Below are positions 41,708 to 50,587 of a stretch of DNA of 64,000 nucleotides, piece after piece. The stretch lies in NCBI RefSeq assembly GCF_900103585.1, contig NZ_FNHV01000009.1, forward strand, positions 154,052 through 218,051, read 5' to 3'. The notes beneath the pieces are model-generated. The model made no database searches. It had not been told where the DNA came from and worked only from the letters and a program-made list of their open reading frames with translations. Position 1 is the first letter of the stretch; each line of letters opens with the position of its first letter. The DNA comes from Streptomyces sp. cf386. GTDB taxonomy: Bacteria > Actinomycetota > Actinomycetes > Streptomycetales > Streptomycetaceae. The translations under genes were made by a program, and so were the position numbers.

Positions 41708-42447
41708 ACGCCGCGCCGGCCGACCAGATCCGACTTCTCGACGTCCAGGCCCTCGACGTCCGCCTCCAGCAGCTCGCGCACAAGCGGAAGTCCCTGCCCG
41801 AGCACGCCGAGATCGAGTCGCTGAGCAAGGACCACACCCAGCTGCGCGACCTGCTCGTCGCCGCGCAGACCGAGGAGAGCGACACCGCCCGCGAGCAGAC
41901 CAAGGCCGAGCAGGACGTGGACCAGGTGCGCCAGCGCGCCGCCCGCGACCAGCAGCGCCTGGACTCCGGTGCCATCACCTCCCCGAAGGACCTGGAGAAC
42001 CTCCAGCACGAGATCGCCTCCCTCGCCAAGCGGCAGGGCGACCTGGAGGACATCGTCCTGGAGGTCATGGAGCGCCGTGAGTCCGCGCAGGAGCGGGTCG
42101 CCGAGCTGACCGAGCGGGTTGGTGCCGTCCAGGGGAAGGTCGACGATGCGACCGCCCGCCGGGACGCCGCGTTCGAGGAGATCGACGGCGAGGTGGCGAC
42201 GGTCACCAAGGAGCGCGAGGTCATGGCCGGGTCGGTCCCCGCCGACCTGCTGGGGCTCTACGAGAAGCTGCGTGTGCAGCAGGGCGGCATCGGTGCGGCC
42301 AAGCTGTACCAGCGCACCTGCCAGGGCTGCCGCCAGGAGCTCGCCATCACCGAGCTGAGCGAGGTCCGCTCGGCCGCGCCGGACACGGTCCTGCGGTGCG
42401 AGAACTGCCGCCGCATCCTGGTGCGTACGGCCGAGTCCGGCCTCTAG
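41704..42447 (+). CDS. C4-type zinc-ribbon coiled-coil protein, likely CTG start
   Basis: The 247-residue protein has a long coiled coil (residues about 10-190, rich in Glu/Gln/Lys/Arg heptads) followed by the zinc ribbon CQGCRQEL...CENCRRIL. The protein-like reading begins NAAPADQIRLLDVQALDVRLQQL just after CTG 41704; no ATG, GTG or TTG is found in frame until GTG 41917, which would cut off most of the coil. The CTG overlaps the Nif3 stop (CTGA), giving the close coupling seen elsewhere in the window. Family members may bind nucleic acid; no firm function. Confidence 0.8.
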   Translation: MNAAPADQIRLLDVQALDVRLQQLAHKRKSLPEHAEIESLSKDHTQLRDLLVAAQTEESDTAREQTKAEQDVDQVRQRAARDQQRLDSGAITSPKDLENLQHEIASLAKRQGDLEDIVLEVMERRESAQERVAELTERVGAVQGKVDDATARRDAAFEEIDGEVATVTKEREVMAGSVPADLLGLYEKLRVQQGGIGAAKLYQRTCQGCRQELAITELSEVRSAAPDTVLRCENCRRILVRTAESGL

Positions 42448-42452
42448 GAGCC

Positions 42453-43751
42453 ATGGCCGTGCGGGAGTTCATCGTCGAGGCCGACGGCGGGTCACGGGGC
42501 AACCCGGGGCCCGCGGGCTACGGATCGGTCGTGCTGGACGCGGCGACGGGGGAGACCCTCGTGGAGGCCGCGGAGTACATCGGCGTCGCCACGAACAACG
42601 TCGCCGAGTACCGCGGCCTGCTGGCCGGCCTGCGCGCGGCGCGTGAACTGGACCCGTCCGCCACGGTCCACGTCCGCATGGACTCCAAGCTCGTCATCGA
42701 GCAGATGTCGGGCCGCTGGAAGATCAAGCACCCGGACATGAAGCCGCTGGCGTTCGAGGCGGCGCGGATTCTGCCGCCCACGCAGGTGACGTACGAATGG
42801 ATCCCCCGGGAGCAGAACAAGCACGCGGACCGGCTGGCCAACGAGGCGATGGATGCCGGGAAGCGGGGGGAACAGTGGTCGGCGGCGGCTTCCACGGCGG
42901 AGCTGGCGGCGGCCGACGCCAGGGCGGCGCGGGCCGCGAAGACCGCCGCTGAGCCCGATCCGTCGGGCCCGCCCGGAGACGCCGCTGCGGGCGCGTCGCG
43001 AGCGCGTGCGGCACTGCGTGGAGCGGCGGAGTCCCCCGGCGGCGGAGCCGCGAAGGCCGACGCCGATGTCAGGGCCGCCCGTACCGTGGCCGCGCCCTCG
43101 GCCGGCTGGGCTCCCGCCGACATGGGGGCGCCGGCCACCTTCGTGCTGCTGCGGCACGGGGAGACGCCCCTCACCCCCCAGAAGCGGTTCTCCGGCAGTG
43201 GCGGTACCGATCCGTCCCTCTCCGACGTCGGCCGGGAACAGGCCGAGCGCGTCGGTGCGGCCCTTGCCCGGCGCGGCACCATCCAGGCCGTTGTCGCCTC
43301 GCCGCTCACCCGTACCCGGGAGACCGCCGGTATCGTCGCCGCCCACCTCGGCCTCGACGTGAGCATCGACGACGGCCTGCGCGAGACCGACTTCGGCGCC
43401 TGGGAGGGGCTCACCTTCGGCGAGGTCCGCGAGCGCTACCCGGACGACCTCAACACCTGGCTCGCCGACCCGGAGGCCCGCCCCACCGGCGACGGCGAGA
43501 GCTTCGCCGCGACGGCCACCCGTATCGCCGCCACCCGGGACAAGCTGATCGCGGCCCACACCGGCCGCACGGTCCTCCTCGTCACGCACGTCACCCCGAT
43601 CAAGACGTTCGTACGCCTCGCCCTGGGCGCCCCGCCCGAGTCCCTGTTCCGCATGGAACTCTCGGCGGCCTCCCTCTCGGCGGTGGCGTACTACGCCGAC
43701 GGCAACGCGAGCGTACGGCTCTTCAACGACACGTCACACCTGCGCGCCTGA
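42453..43751 (+). CDS. Bifunctional RNase H / acid phosphatase
   Basis: The 432-residue protein has an N-terminal RNase HI-type domain: REFIVEADGGSRGNPGPAGYG, with Asp, later E in NNVAEYRGLLAGL, D in RMDSKLVIEQM and HADRLAN. An Ala-rich linker of about 75 residues follows, then a phosphoglycerate-mutase-like phosphatase with LRHGETPLTP, ASPLTRTRETA, E in LRETDFGAWEG and VTHVTPI. The same fusion occurs in mycobacteria (Rv2228c type), where the second domain can act as alpha-ribazole phosphatase. It starts 5 nt after the zinc-ribbon gene with AGGAG before ATG. Confidence 0.9.
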   Translation: MAVREFIVEADGGSRGNPGPAGYGSVVLDAATGETLVEAAEYIGVATNNVAEYRGLLAGLRAARELDPSATVHVRMDSKLVIEQMSGRWKIKHPDMKPLAFEAARILPPTQVTYEWIPREQNKHADRLANEAMDAGKRGEQWSAAASTAELAAADARAARAAKTAAEPDPSGPPGDAAAGASRARAALRGAAESPGGGAAKADADVRAARTVAAPSAGWAPADMGAPATFVLLRHGETPLTPQKRFSGSGGTDPSLSDVGREQAERVGAALARRGTIQAVVASPLTRTRETAGIVAAHLGLDVSIDDGLRETDFGAWEGLTFGEVRERYPDDLNTWLADPEARPTGDGESFAATATRIAATRDKLIAAHTGRTVLLVTHVTPIKTFVRLALGAPPESLFRMELSAASLSAVAYYADGNASVRLFNDTSHLRA

Positions 43752-44384
43752 GCCGTCCCGCAGCCCCGCGGCCTCCCGGGCCAGCCGCTCGACCCGGGAC
43801 CAGTCCCGCGCGGCGATCGCATCCGCCGGAAGCATCCAAGTGCCGCCCACACAGCGGACGTTGGGCAGGGACAGATACTCCGGTGCGTTGCCCGGCCCGA
43901 TGCCCCCCGTAGGGCAGAACCGCGCCTGCGGCAACGGCCCGGCGAGCGACTTCAGATACGCCGTACCGCCCGCGGCCTGCGCCGGGAAGAACTTCATCTC
44001 GGTCACGCCCCGCTCCAGCAGCCCCACGACCTCCGACGTGGTCGACACCCCCGGCAGGAACGGCACCCCGGACACCCGCATCGCCTCCAGCAGTACGTCC
44101 GTCCAGCCCGGGCTGACCAGGAACCGCGCCCCGGCCGTCACGGACGCCGTCACCTGCTCCGGCGTGATGACCGTGCCGGCGCCCACCACGGCCTCGGGCA
44201 CCTCGGCGGCGATCGCCCGGATCGCGTCCAGAGCCGCCGGCGTCCGCAGCGTCACCTCGATCGCGGGGAGCCCGCCGGTGACAAGCGCCCGCGCCAGCGG
44301 TACGGCGTCGGAGACATCCTCGATGACGACGACGGGCACGACGGGCGCGAGATCCAGCACGGAGGCGGGCAGCGGAGAGGTCAT
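43734..44384 (-). CDS. eda: KDPG/KHG aldolase
   Basis: The 216-residue class I aldolase opens PVVPVVVIEDVSDAVPLARALVTGGLPAIEVTLRTPAALDAI (in part), with E and R in IEVTLRT, the Schiff-base Lys in GVTEMKFFPAQAAGG and PTGGIGPGN. It splits 2-keto-3-deoxy-6-phosphogluconate or 4-hydroxy-2-oxoglutarate. No Entner-Doudoroff partner is nearby. A perfect 10-bp inverted repeat lies 27 nt before the ATG. Its end overlaps the convergent RNase H gene by 18 nt. Confidence 0.88.
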   Translation of the reverse strand: MTSPLPASVLDLAPVVPVVVIEDVSDAVPLARALVTGGLPAIEVTLRTPAALDAIRAIAAEVPEAVVGAGTVITPEQVTASVTAGARFLVSPGWTDVLLEAMRVSGVPFLPGVSTTSEVVGLLERGVTEMKFFPAQAAGGTAYLKSLAGPLPQARFCPTGGIGPGNAPEYLSLPNVRCVGGTWMLPADAIAARDWSRVERLAREAAGLRDGSGAQV

Positions 44385-44410
44385 GGCCTCATCCTGCCGT
44401 GCGGTGAACA

Positions 44411-44436
44411 GCATGCGCAAAGGTCGTTGCGCATGC
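44411..44436. promoter_or_regulatory. Operator-like inverted repeat before eda
   Basis: GCATGCGCAA (44411-44420) and TTGCGCATGC (44427-44436) are perfect arms around AGGTCG, followed by a further TGCAATACG. TTGCGCAA-type elements are often bound by Lrp/AsnC regulators. It sits 27 nt upstream of the aldolase start. Confidence 0.5.
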
Positions 44437-44459
44437 TGCAATACGCCGTCGGTGGAGCG

Positions 44460-45242
44460 TCAGTGGATCTCCGCCACCAGCACATCCAGCGTCCACGCCT
44501 TCCCGGCCTTCGCGGGCGCCTCCACCTCCACCTCGTACCCGAGGTCCCGCAGCGCCTCCACCAGCTCGGCCGGGCCCTTCGGCGCGATCCCCGCGGTCAG
44601 CAGACTCCGTACGATCCGCCCCTTCGTCGCCTTGTTGAAGTGGCTGACGACCTTCCGGGTCGGCGCGTGCAGCACCCGTACCGACGCCGTCCGCCCGGCC
44701 ACCTCGCCCTTCGGCTTCCACGCCGCCGTATACGCCGACGACCGCAGATCCAGCACCAGACCGTCCCCGGCCGCCTCGGGCAGCACCTCGGCCATCGGCG
44801 CCCGCCAGTGCGTGCCGAGCGCCCCGAGGCCGGGGAGCTTGACGCCCATCGAGCAGCGGTAGGAGGGGATGCGGTCGTTGACGCGCACCGCACCCCACAG
44901 CCCCGAGAAGACGAGCAGCGACCTGGCCGCCCGCTTCTTCGCCGCGGCGTCCAGCGACGCCAGGTCGAGGGCGTCGTACAGCACGCCCGTGTAGATCTCC
45001 CCGGCCGGCCGCGCGCCCGCCGTCCGCAGCTCGGCGTTCTTGGCGACCTCGCCCCGCAGCCCCTCGCTCAGCCCGAGCACCTCGCGCGCCTTGTCCTCGT
45101 CGCCCACGCACAGCTCGACGAGCTCGTCGAGGACGGCCGCACGGGCGTCGTTCAGCCCCGGCAGCGACAGCGGCTCCAGCTTCAGCGGGGCGCCACGGCC
45201 GGAGGATGCCTTTCCTTCGGAGGGCGGCAGCAGGACAAGCAC
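44460..45242 (-). CDS. yaaA: YaaA family (UPF0246) peroxide-stress protein
   Basis: The 260-residue protein starts at GTG 45242 with AAGGAG upstream. It opens VLVLLPPSEGKA and contains AELRTAGARPAGEIYTGVLYDALD, LLVFSGLWGAVRVNDRIPSYRC and VSHFNKATKGR, all diagnostic of the family. E. coli YaaA lowers free intracellular iron during peroxide stress and binds DNA; this homologue likely does the same. It has its own promoter region divergent from the RNB gene. Confidence 0.88.
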   Translation of the reverse strand: MLVLLPPSEGKASSGRGAPLKLEPLSLPGLNDARAAVLDELVELCVGDEDKAREVLGLSEGLRGEVAKNAELRTAGARPAGEIYTGVLYDALDLASLDAAAKKRAARSLLVFSGLWGAVRVNDRIPSYRCSMGVKLPGLGALGTHWRAPMAEVLPEAAGDGLVLDLRSSAYTAAWKPKGEVAGRTASVRVLHAPTRKVVSHFNKATKGRIVRSLLTAGIAPKGPAELVEALRDLGYEVEVEAPAKAGKAWTLDVLVAEIH

Positions 45243-45317
45243 GGGTGATCTCCTTCGGTTGCGCTCTGCGACAGCGTACGGCGTGCCACTGAACGGCCCC
45301 GGTCCTACGCTCGTTGC

Positions 45318-46754
45318 ATGCCCCGCCGCCACATCCGCGTGACCGGCGCCCCCGAGGCCCCCCTCCGGGCGGCCCTCACCGCGCTGCGTACCGAACTCGG
45401 CGTCTCCGGCACCTTCCCGGCCGCAGTGCTCGCCGAGGCCGAGCGGACCGCGAAGGCTCCCGCGCTCCCGTCGTACGACGCCACCGGCATCCCCTTCTTC
45501 ACCCTCGACCCGCCGACTTCCCTCGACCTCGACCAGGCGCTGCACCTGTCCCGCCAGGGCACCGGCTACCGCGTCCGGTACGCCATCGCCGACGTCGCCG
45601 CCTTCGTCGTACCGTCGGGCGCGCTCGACGACGAGGCGCACCGGCGGGTGACCACCCTCTACTTCCCCGACGAGCGGATCCCGCTCCACCCCGAGCTGCT
45701 GAGCGAGGGCGCGGCGAGCCTGCTCCCGGGCCAGGACCGGCCGGCGGTCCTGTGGACGATCGACCTCGACACCGAGGGCCGTACGTCCGCCGTCGACGTC
45801 CGCCGTGCGCTGGTCCGCAGCCGGGCCAAGCTGGACTACGCGGGGGTGCAGGGGGAGATCGACGGGGGGACCGCCGAGGAGCCGCTCGCCCTGCTCAAGG
45901 AGATCGGAGAGCTGCGGGAGGCGCTGGAGGTGGAGCGCGGCGGGATCTCGCTCAGCATCCCTGAGCAGGAGATTGTCGAGCGCGACGGCACGTACCGACT
46001 CACCTATCGGGCGCCGCACCCAGCCGACGGCTGGAACGCCCAACTCTCCCTGCTGACCGGCATGGCCGCCGCCGACCTGATGCTGGCCCACGGCACCGGC
46101 ATCCTGCGCACCCTCCCCGCCGCCCCCGACGGCGCGGTCGGCCGCCTCCGCCGTACCGCGCACGCCCTGCAGATCGACTGGCCGCACCACGTCTCGTATG
46201 CCGCACTGGTCCGCGCCCTCGACCCGCACCGCCCCGACCATGCGGCCTTCCTCCAGGAGTGCACGACCCTGCTGCGCGGCGCCGGCTACACGGTCTTCCG
46301 GGACGGAGCCGTGCCGCCCATCACCACGCACTCCGCCGTGGCCGCCCCCTACGCCCACTGCACGGCACCGCTGCGCCGCCTCGCCGACCGGTATGTGTCT
46401 GAGATCTGCCTCGCGGCGGCGGCCGGGCAACCGGCGCCCGACTGGGTGGGGGCCGCCCTCGACGCGCTGCCCGCCCGGATGGCCGAGGGCACGCGGCGCG
46501 CGGGCACGGTCGAGCGGGAGTGCGTCGACATCGTGGAGGCGGCGCTGCTGAAGGACCGCGTAGGGGAGGAGTTCGACGGCTGGGTGGTGGAGGTGGACGA
46601 GCGTCAACCCGCCGTAGGGGTGGTGCAGTTGGAGTCCCCGGCGGTCATCGGCCGGATCGAGGGCACGGACGCGCTGCCGCTGGGGGAGCGGATCAGGGTC
46701 CGTCTCACACAAGCGGATCCGGCTGCGGCGAAGGTGCGGTTCGAGCCTGCTTGA
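45318..46754 (+). CDS. RNB-domain ribonuclease (RNase II/R-like)
   Basis: The 478-residue exoribonuclease has its active site in DPPTSLDLDQALHL (acidic cluster) and VRYAIADVAAFV, with later PITTHSAVAAPYAHCTAPLRRLADRYV (split here), the R-R-D end of the RNB domain. It lacks clear cold-shock domains at the N-terminus and has only a short S1-like end, so it is shorter than RNase R. It degrades RNA 3' to 5'. Its last 50 nt overlap the convergent membrane protein gene. Confidence 0.86.
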   Translation: MPRRHIRVTGAPEAPLRAALTALRTELGVSGTFPAAVLAEAERTAKAPALPSYDATGIPFFTLDPPTSLDLDQALHLSRQGTGYRVRYAIADVAAFVVPSGALDDEAHRRVTTLYFPDERIPLHPELLSEGAASLLPGQDRPAVLWTIDLDTEGRTSAVDVRRALVRSRAKLDYAGVQGEIDGGTAEEPLALLKEIGELREALEVERGGISLSIPEQEIVERDGTYRLTYRAPHPADGWNAQLSLLTGMAAADLMLAHGTGILRTLPAAPDGAVGRLRRTAHALQIDWPHHVSYAALVRALDPHRPDHAAFLQECTTLLRGAGYTVFRDGAVPPITTHSAVAAPYAHCTAPLRRLADRYVSEICLAAAAGQPAPDWVGAALDALPARMAEGTRRAGTVERECVDIVEAALLKDRVGEEFDGWVVEVDERQPAVGVVQLESPAVIGRIEGTDALPLGERIRVRLTQADPAAAKVRFEPA

Positions 46755-47325
46755 TCGCTTTGCTTGCCGTGATCGCTTGTACGAGGTCGGTGGCGTCGTC
46801 GGCGTGGAGCCGCACGAGCCGGATGTCCCGCCGACGGCCCAGGAAGGTGAAGTGGGCGACGGGCTCGGTGAGTTCGAGCGTCACGGTCGTCTGCGCGCCG
46901 ATGGCGAGGTTGAGCTCACCGTCGGCCCGCTCATGGGTGGTGCGCAACTCGCGCCGCACGTGCGCGATCTTCTCCAGCGGTATGCGCAGATCGACGTGTG
47001 CGGCACGCCGGACGCGCAGGGAACCGGCGTCGAGTACGTGGGGCCGTACGACGGAGGCGGCGTGCATCCCGATGATGATCAGGAGGGTGTACAGGTCCAG
47101 CATGAACCACGCCCGTTGTACGACCGGATGGTTCCGCAGCAGCACGGACATCATGATCGACTCGATCACGATCACGAATCCGAATCCCAGCATCATCGTG
47201 CCCTGCCCACGCGCGTACCCGAAGGCGGTGCCGCCACCGAGCCCGTGCCGGCGCCGGGCGGCCCACAGCCAGAGACTGACGACGAGCCGCAGCTCGTGCC
47301 GGACAAGGACGAGCGCGGTGCGCAT
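46705..47325 (-). CDS. Membrane protein with PH-like C-terminal part
   Basis: The 206-residue protein has two membrane helices (MMLGFGFVIVIESIMMSVLL and WFMLDLYTLLIIIGMHAASVV), then a beta-rich domain beginning VRPHVLDAGSLRVRRAAHVDLRIPLEKIAHVRREL, resembling bacterial PH-like (DUF) domains. It overlaps the upstream MerR gene by one base (TGATG), so it is the likely co-expressed target or partner of that regulator. Function unknown. The 3' end overlaps the RNB gene by 50 nt. Confidence 0.7.
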   Translation of the reverse strand: MRTALVLVRHELRLVVSLWLWAARRRHGLGGGTAFGYARGQGTMMLGFGFVIVIESIMMSVLLRNHPVVQRAWFMLDLYTLLIIIGMHAASVVRPHVLDAGSLRVRRAAHVDLRIPLEKIAHVRRELRTTHERADGELNLAIGAQTTVTLELTEPVAHFTFLGRRRDIRLVRLHADDATDLVQAITASKAIKQARTAPSPQPDPLV

Positions 47326-48083
47326 CACGGTCCATCCCCTTCCATGAGCAGCTGCAAGGTGCGGCGGATCGCCTCCGCCTGTGCCGGGGCGAAGTCGGCG
47401 TAGAAGGCGCGCAGGAAGCTGTTGTCGGGGTCGACGTCCACCGGCGCCGGGAGCAGGTCCGGGGGCAGACAGTCGGCGAGGGCGCGGGCCGCCTCGTCGA
47501 CACGCGGGTCGGTAGGGTCGGCTTCGGCGAGTGCGTCGAGCAGGCCGTAGGCGGCGAGAGCCCGCTCTTTCCCGCCCGGCCGGGCGAGCGCGTCGCCCAG
47601 CGCGTTCATGAGCTGCTCCCGGCCCTCGGGACCCGCCGTCGTCTCGATCAGCGCGAGCATCTCGCGGTCCTTGGCGGCCATGGGGGACTCGGAAAGATGA
47701 CCCATGTCCCGGAAGAGAGCGGCCAGTTCGGGCGAGACGGGCCCCTCGGCGGGCAGCCCGCCCTCCGACTCCAGCAACGCCCGCAGCCGCGCCCGCCGCT
47801 CCTGGATCGCCGCCTCCTGCCGCGCGAGATCCTCGTCCAGCTCGCCGAGCACCTCCACGAGATCCTTCCCGGCATCCTCGGCCAGCACGTCCCGCACCTC
47901 CGCGAGCCCCAGCCCCAACTCGGTCAGCCGCCGGATCCGCGCCAGCACGACGGCATGCCGCAACGTGTACTCCCGGTACCCGTTCGGCCGCCGCTCCGGC
48001 TCGGGCAGCAGCCCCTGATGGTGGTAGTGCCGCACCGTGCGCGTGGTGACGCCGACGGCGGCGGCGAGTTCTCCGATCCGCAT
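47325..48083 (-). CDS. MerR-family regulator
   Basis: The 252-residue protein has the N-terminal MerR helix-turn-helix MRIGELAAAVGVTTRTVRHYHHQGLLPEPER.NGYREY, a dimerisation coiled coil (LDEDLARQEAAIQERRARLRALLE) and a larger helical effector domain without metal-binding Cys. TipA-like drug-binding is possible. It is in an operon with the membrane protein that follows and is divergent from the AraC regulator gene. Confidence 0.85.
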   Translation of the reverse strand: MRIGELAAAVGVTTRTVRHYHHQGLLPEPERRPNGYREYTLRHAVVLARIRRLTELGLGLAEVRDVLAEDAGKDLVEVLGELDEDLARQEAAIQERRARLRALLESEGGLPAEGPVSPELAALFRDMGHLSESPMAAKDREMLALIETTAGPEGREQLMNALGDALARPGGKERALAAYGLLDALAEADPTDPRVDEAARALADCLPPDLLPAPVDVDPDNSFLRAFYADFAPAQAEAIRRTLQLLMEGDGP

Positions 48084-48188
48084 GGGATCAGTAGAAACGT
48101 TGACGTTGCGGCAGGGTCAAGCGAAGGCCTCCGGCGGCATCAAAAGCGGGCGTTCAGGTGTTGACTGTGTACGGGAAAGGGGGGCGAC

Positions 48189-49013
48189 ATGGGTGAACAG
48201 GCACTGTGGACCAGGGCGCGGCTCGGCAGCGGCGGCCCGCCCGTCGATCTGCTCACCGCCCGCTTCGCGCGACACGAATACGCCCCCCACGCGCACGAGG
48301 AATTCACCGTCGGCGTCACGGTCGGCGGCCTGGAGGTCATCGCCTACCGAGGTGGACGCATCACGTCCGGCCCCGGCTCCATCGTCGTCCTCGAACCCGG
48401 CGAGATGCACACCGGCGGCCCGGCGACCCCCGCCGGCTACGCCTACCGCGCCCTCTACGCCGAGCCCTCCCTCCTGACCGACGGCACCCTCGGCCCCGCC
48501 CTCCCGCACTTCCGCGAACCCGTGCTCGACGACCCCGCCCTGACCGCCGCCCTGCGCCGCGCACACACCGAACTCTCCGCCTGCCCCGACCCGCTGGAGG
48601 CCGAGTCCCGCCTCCCCTGGCTCCTCACGGCCCTGGCCCGCCGCCACTCCACGGCCCGCGCGGCGAACGACCTGGTCCCCGGCGCCGACCACATCGCGCA
48701 CACCGTCCGCGACCGCCTCGCCGACGAGCTCACCGCCCCGCCCTCCCTCGCGGCCCTGGCCGCCGACCTCGGCCTGTCCCGCTACCAGCTCCTGCGCGCC
48801 TTCCGCACAACGATGGGCATACCGCCGTACGCCTGGCTGTCCCAGCACCGGGTGATCCGGGCGCGCGGCCTGCTGGAGTCCGGCCTGCGACCGGCCGAGG
48901 TCGCCGCCCTGGTGGGCTTCGCGGACCAGGCACACCTCACTCGCTGGTTCCGGCGGGTGCTGGGGGTGACGCCGGCGGTGTACCGCAACAGCGTTCAAGA
49001 CCCGAGGGCCTGA
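48189..49013 (+). CDS. AraC-family regulator
   Basis: The 274-residue protein has an N-terminal cupin-type sensor (HEYAPHAHEEFTVGVTVGG) and a C-terminal double helix-turn-helix (PPSLAALAADLGLSRYQLLRAFRTTMGIPPYAWL, then AAEVAALVGFADQAHLTRWFRRVLGVTP-like text). It is directly followed by an EamA transporter gene after 19 nt, a pairing common for export of amino acids or related compounds. AAAGGGGGG lies before the ATG. Confidence 0.87.
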   Translation: MGEQALWTRARLGSGGPPVDLLTARFARHEYAPHAHEEFTVGVTVGGLEVIAYRGGRITSGPGSIVVLEPGEMHTGGPATPAGYAYRALYAEPSLLTDGTLGPALPHFREPVLDDPALTAALRRAHTELSACPDPLEAESRLPWLLTALARRHSTARAANDLVPGADHIAHTVRDRLADELTAPPSLAALAADLGLSRYQLLRAFRTTMGIPPYAWLSQHRVIRARGLLESGLRPAEVAALVGFADQAHLTRWFRRVLGVTPAVYRNSVQDPRA

Positions 49014-49032
49014 CCCGGCCGAAACTCGCCGT

Positions 49033-49998
49033 ATGACTGCACGCGGCTGGTTTCTGTTCGCCCTGATGAGCGTGGTCTGGGGCATCCCGTATCTGATGAT
49101 CAAGGTGGCGGTGGAGACGGTCTCCCCGACGGTGGTGGTGTTCACGCGATGCGCCCTGGCCGCCGCACTGCTGCTCCCGTTCGCGATCCGGCAGGGCGGC
49201 CTGCCCCGGACGATACGACGCCACTGGCGCCCGATGCTGGCCTTCGCCTGCATCGAGATCATCGGCCCCTGGTGGACCCTGACCGACGCCGAGCGCCACC
49301 TCTCCAGCTCCACGGCCGGCCTCCTGATCGCGGGCGTCCCGATAGCCGCCGTCGCCCTGGCCCGCTTCTTCGGCAACGCGGAGCAACTCGGGACCCGGCG
49401 CCTGACCGGCCTGGTCCTCGGCCTGGCCGGCGTGGCGACCCTCACGGTCCCGCACCTGACGGGCGGCGACGCCCGCTCACTGGCGGAGGTGCTGCTGACG
49501 GTGCTGGGCTACGCGACGGCCCCGCTGATAGCGGCGAGGTGGCTGCGAGACGTACCGTCCCTCCACCTCACGGCGGCCTGCCTGACCCTGGCGGCGCTGG
49601 TGTACGCCCCTGCGGCAGCGCTGACCCGACCGTCCTCGATGCCATCGACCGAGGTCCTGACAGCACTGGCCGGCCTGGGCGTGATCTGCACCGCGGTCGC
49701 CTTCGTGGCCTTCCTGGAGCTGATCAAGGAGGTGGGACCGACGCGGGCGACGGTCTTCACCTACGTCAACCCGGCGGTCGCGGTGGCGGCGGGGGCCCTG
49801 TTCCTGGACGAGCCCCTGACGGTGGGGGTTCTGGCCGCGTTCGCCCTGATCCTCGCCGGATCGGTTCTGGCGACGGCAGCCCCCCGCAGGCCGGTAACAT
49901 GGTCCACACGGCAGACGAGCCGGGCGGGCGGCCGCGTGGAGTCCCTTCAGGGGCTTCCCGAGGAACGTCCGGGCTCCACAGGGCAGGGTGATGGCTAA
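49033..49998 (+). CDS. EamA/DMT-family transporter whose end reads into rnpB
   Basis: The 321-residue protein has ten membrane helices in two EamA halves: WFLFALMSVVWGIPYLMIKVAVE at the start, and ATVFTYVNPAVAVAAGALFLDEPLT in the second half with the typical P and E. The membrane part ends near residue 290 (SVLATAAPRRP). The last roughly 29 residues (from about 49910) are encoded by RNase P RNA sequence and look random (RVESLQGLPEERPGSTG). It is co-transcribed with the AraC gene. It probably exports a small metabolite. Confidence 0.83.
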   Translation: MTARGWFLFALMSVVWGIPYLMIKVAVETVSPTVVVFTRCALAAALLLPFAIRQGGLPRTIRRHWRPMLAFACIEIIGPWWTLTDAERHLSSSTAGLLIAGVPIAAVALARFFGNAEQLGTRRLTGLVLGLAGVATLTVPHLTGGDARSLAEVLLTVLGYATAPLIAARWLRDVPSLHLTAACLTLAALVYAPAAALTRPSSMPSTEVLTALAGLGVICTAVAFVAFLELIKEVGPTRATVFTYVNPAVAVAAGALFLDEPLTVGVLAAFALILAGSVLATAAPRRPVTWSTRQTSRAGGRVESLQGLPEERPGSTGQGDG

Positions 49999-50333
49999 CG
50001 GCCACCCGGGGTGACCCGCGGGACAGTGCCACAGAAAGCAGACCGCCCAGCGCTTCGGCGCTGGGTAAGGGTGAAACGGTGGTGTAAGAGACCACCAGTG
50101 CCCAGGGCGACCTGGGCAGCTAGGTAAACCCCACCCGGAGCAAGGTCAAAAGGGAGTCTCTTCCAGGGAAAGGAAGGAGCCTCCTGCGCGGACGCTTGAG
50201 GGCTGCTCGCCCGAGTCCGCGGGTAGACCGCACGAGATCGGTGGCAACGCCGGTCCTAGATGGATGGCCGTCGCCCAGGGCTTCGCGAGGAGCTCTGGGA
50301 ACAGAACCCGGCGTACAGCCCGACTCGTCTGCC
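49910..50333 (+). ncRNA. rnpB: RNase P RNA, class A
   Basis: Universal RNase P elements are present: GAGGAACGTCCGGGCTCC (about 49959-49976), ACAGTGCCACAGAAAGCAGA, GGGTAAGGGTGAAACGGTGG and AGACCGCACGAGATCGGTGG near the end. The two ends pair as P1, GGCAGACGAG with CTCGTCTGCC (ending 50333). Length is about 424 nt. It cleaves tRNA 5' leaders. The first 89 nt overlap the 3' end of the EamA gene. A -10-like TAACAT lies at 49895, 10 nt before the 5' end. Confidence 0.97.
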
Positions 50334-50374
50334 GCTCCACATATCCACAGGTCAGAGGTCATGCTCCCTGGATG

Positions 50375-50398
50375 AAAAAGCGCCCGAGGGCGCATTTT
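50375..50398 (+). terminator. rnpB terminator
   Basis: AAAAA-GCGCCC-GA-GGGCGC-ATTTTG with stem 50380-50385/50388-50393 is a canonical A/T-flanked hairpin 42 nt after the RNA end. Confidence 0.88.
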
Positions 50399-50587
50399 GA
50401 CCGTGCCGGTGAGTGACGATGTGGGATGGCGCTCGCTCTACATGGAGCATGCAGTCGAAGTCGGTCTGTCGACTCATCGGCGGGTACCGGCAGAGGAGTC
50501 CAGACCCAAGCGCGACGCGTGCTGCCGCCGATGCGACCACCCGTATGACAGTCAATACCGCCAGGTACCCTCAAACACATCGTCAAC

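Noticed and set aside
44460..46712. A 750-codon frame extending yaaA upstream
   Set aside because: The part beyond 45242 is antisense to the RNB ribonuclease; the family start is GTG 45242 with a good ribosome site.
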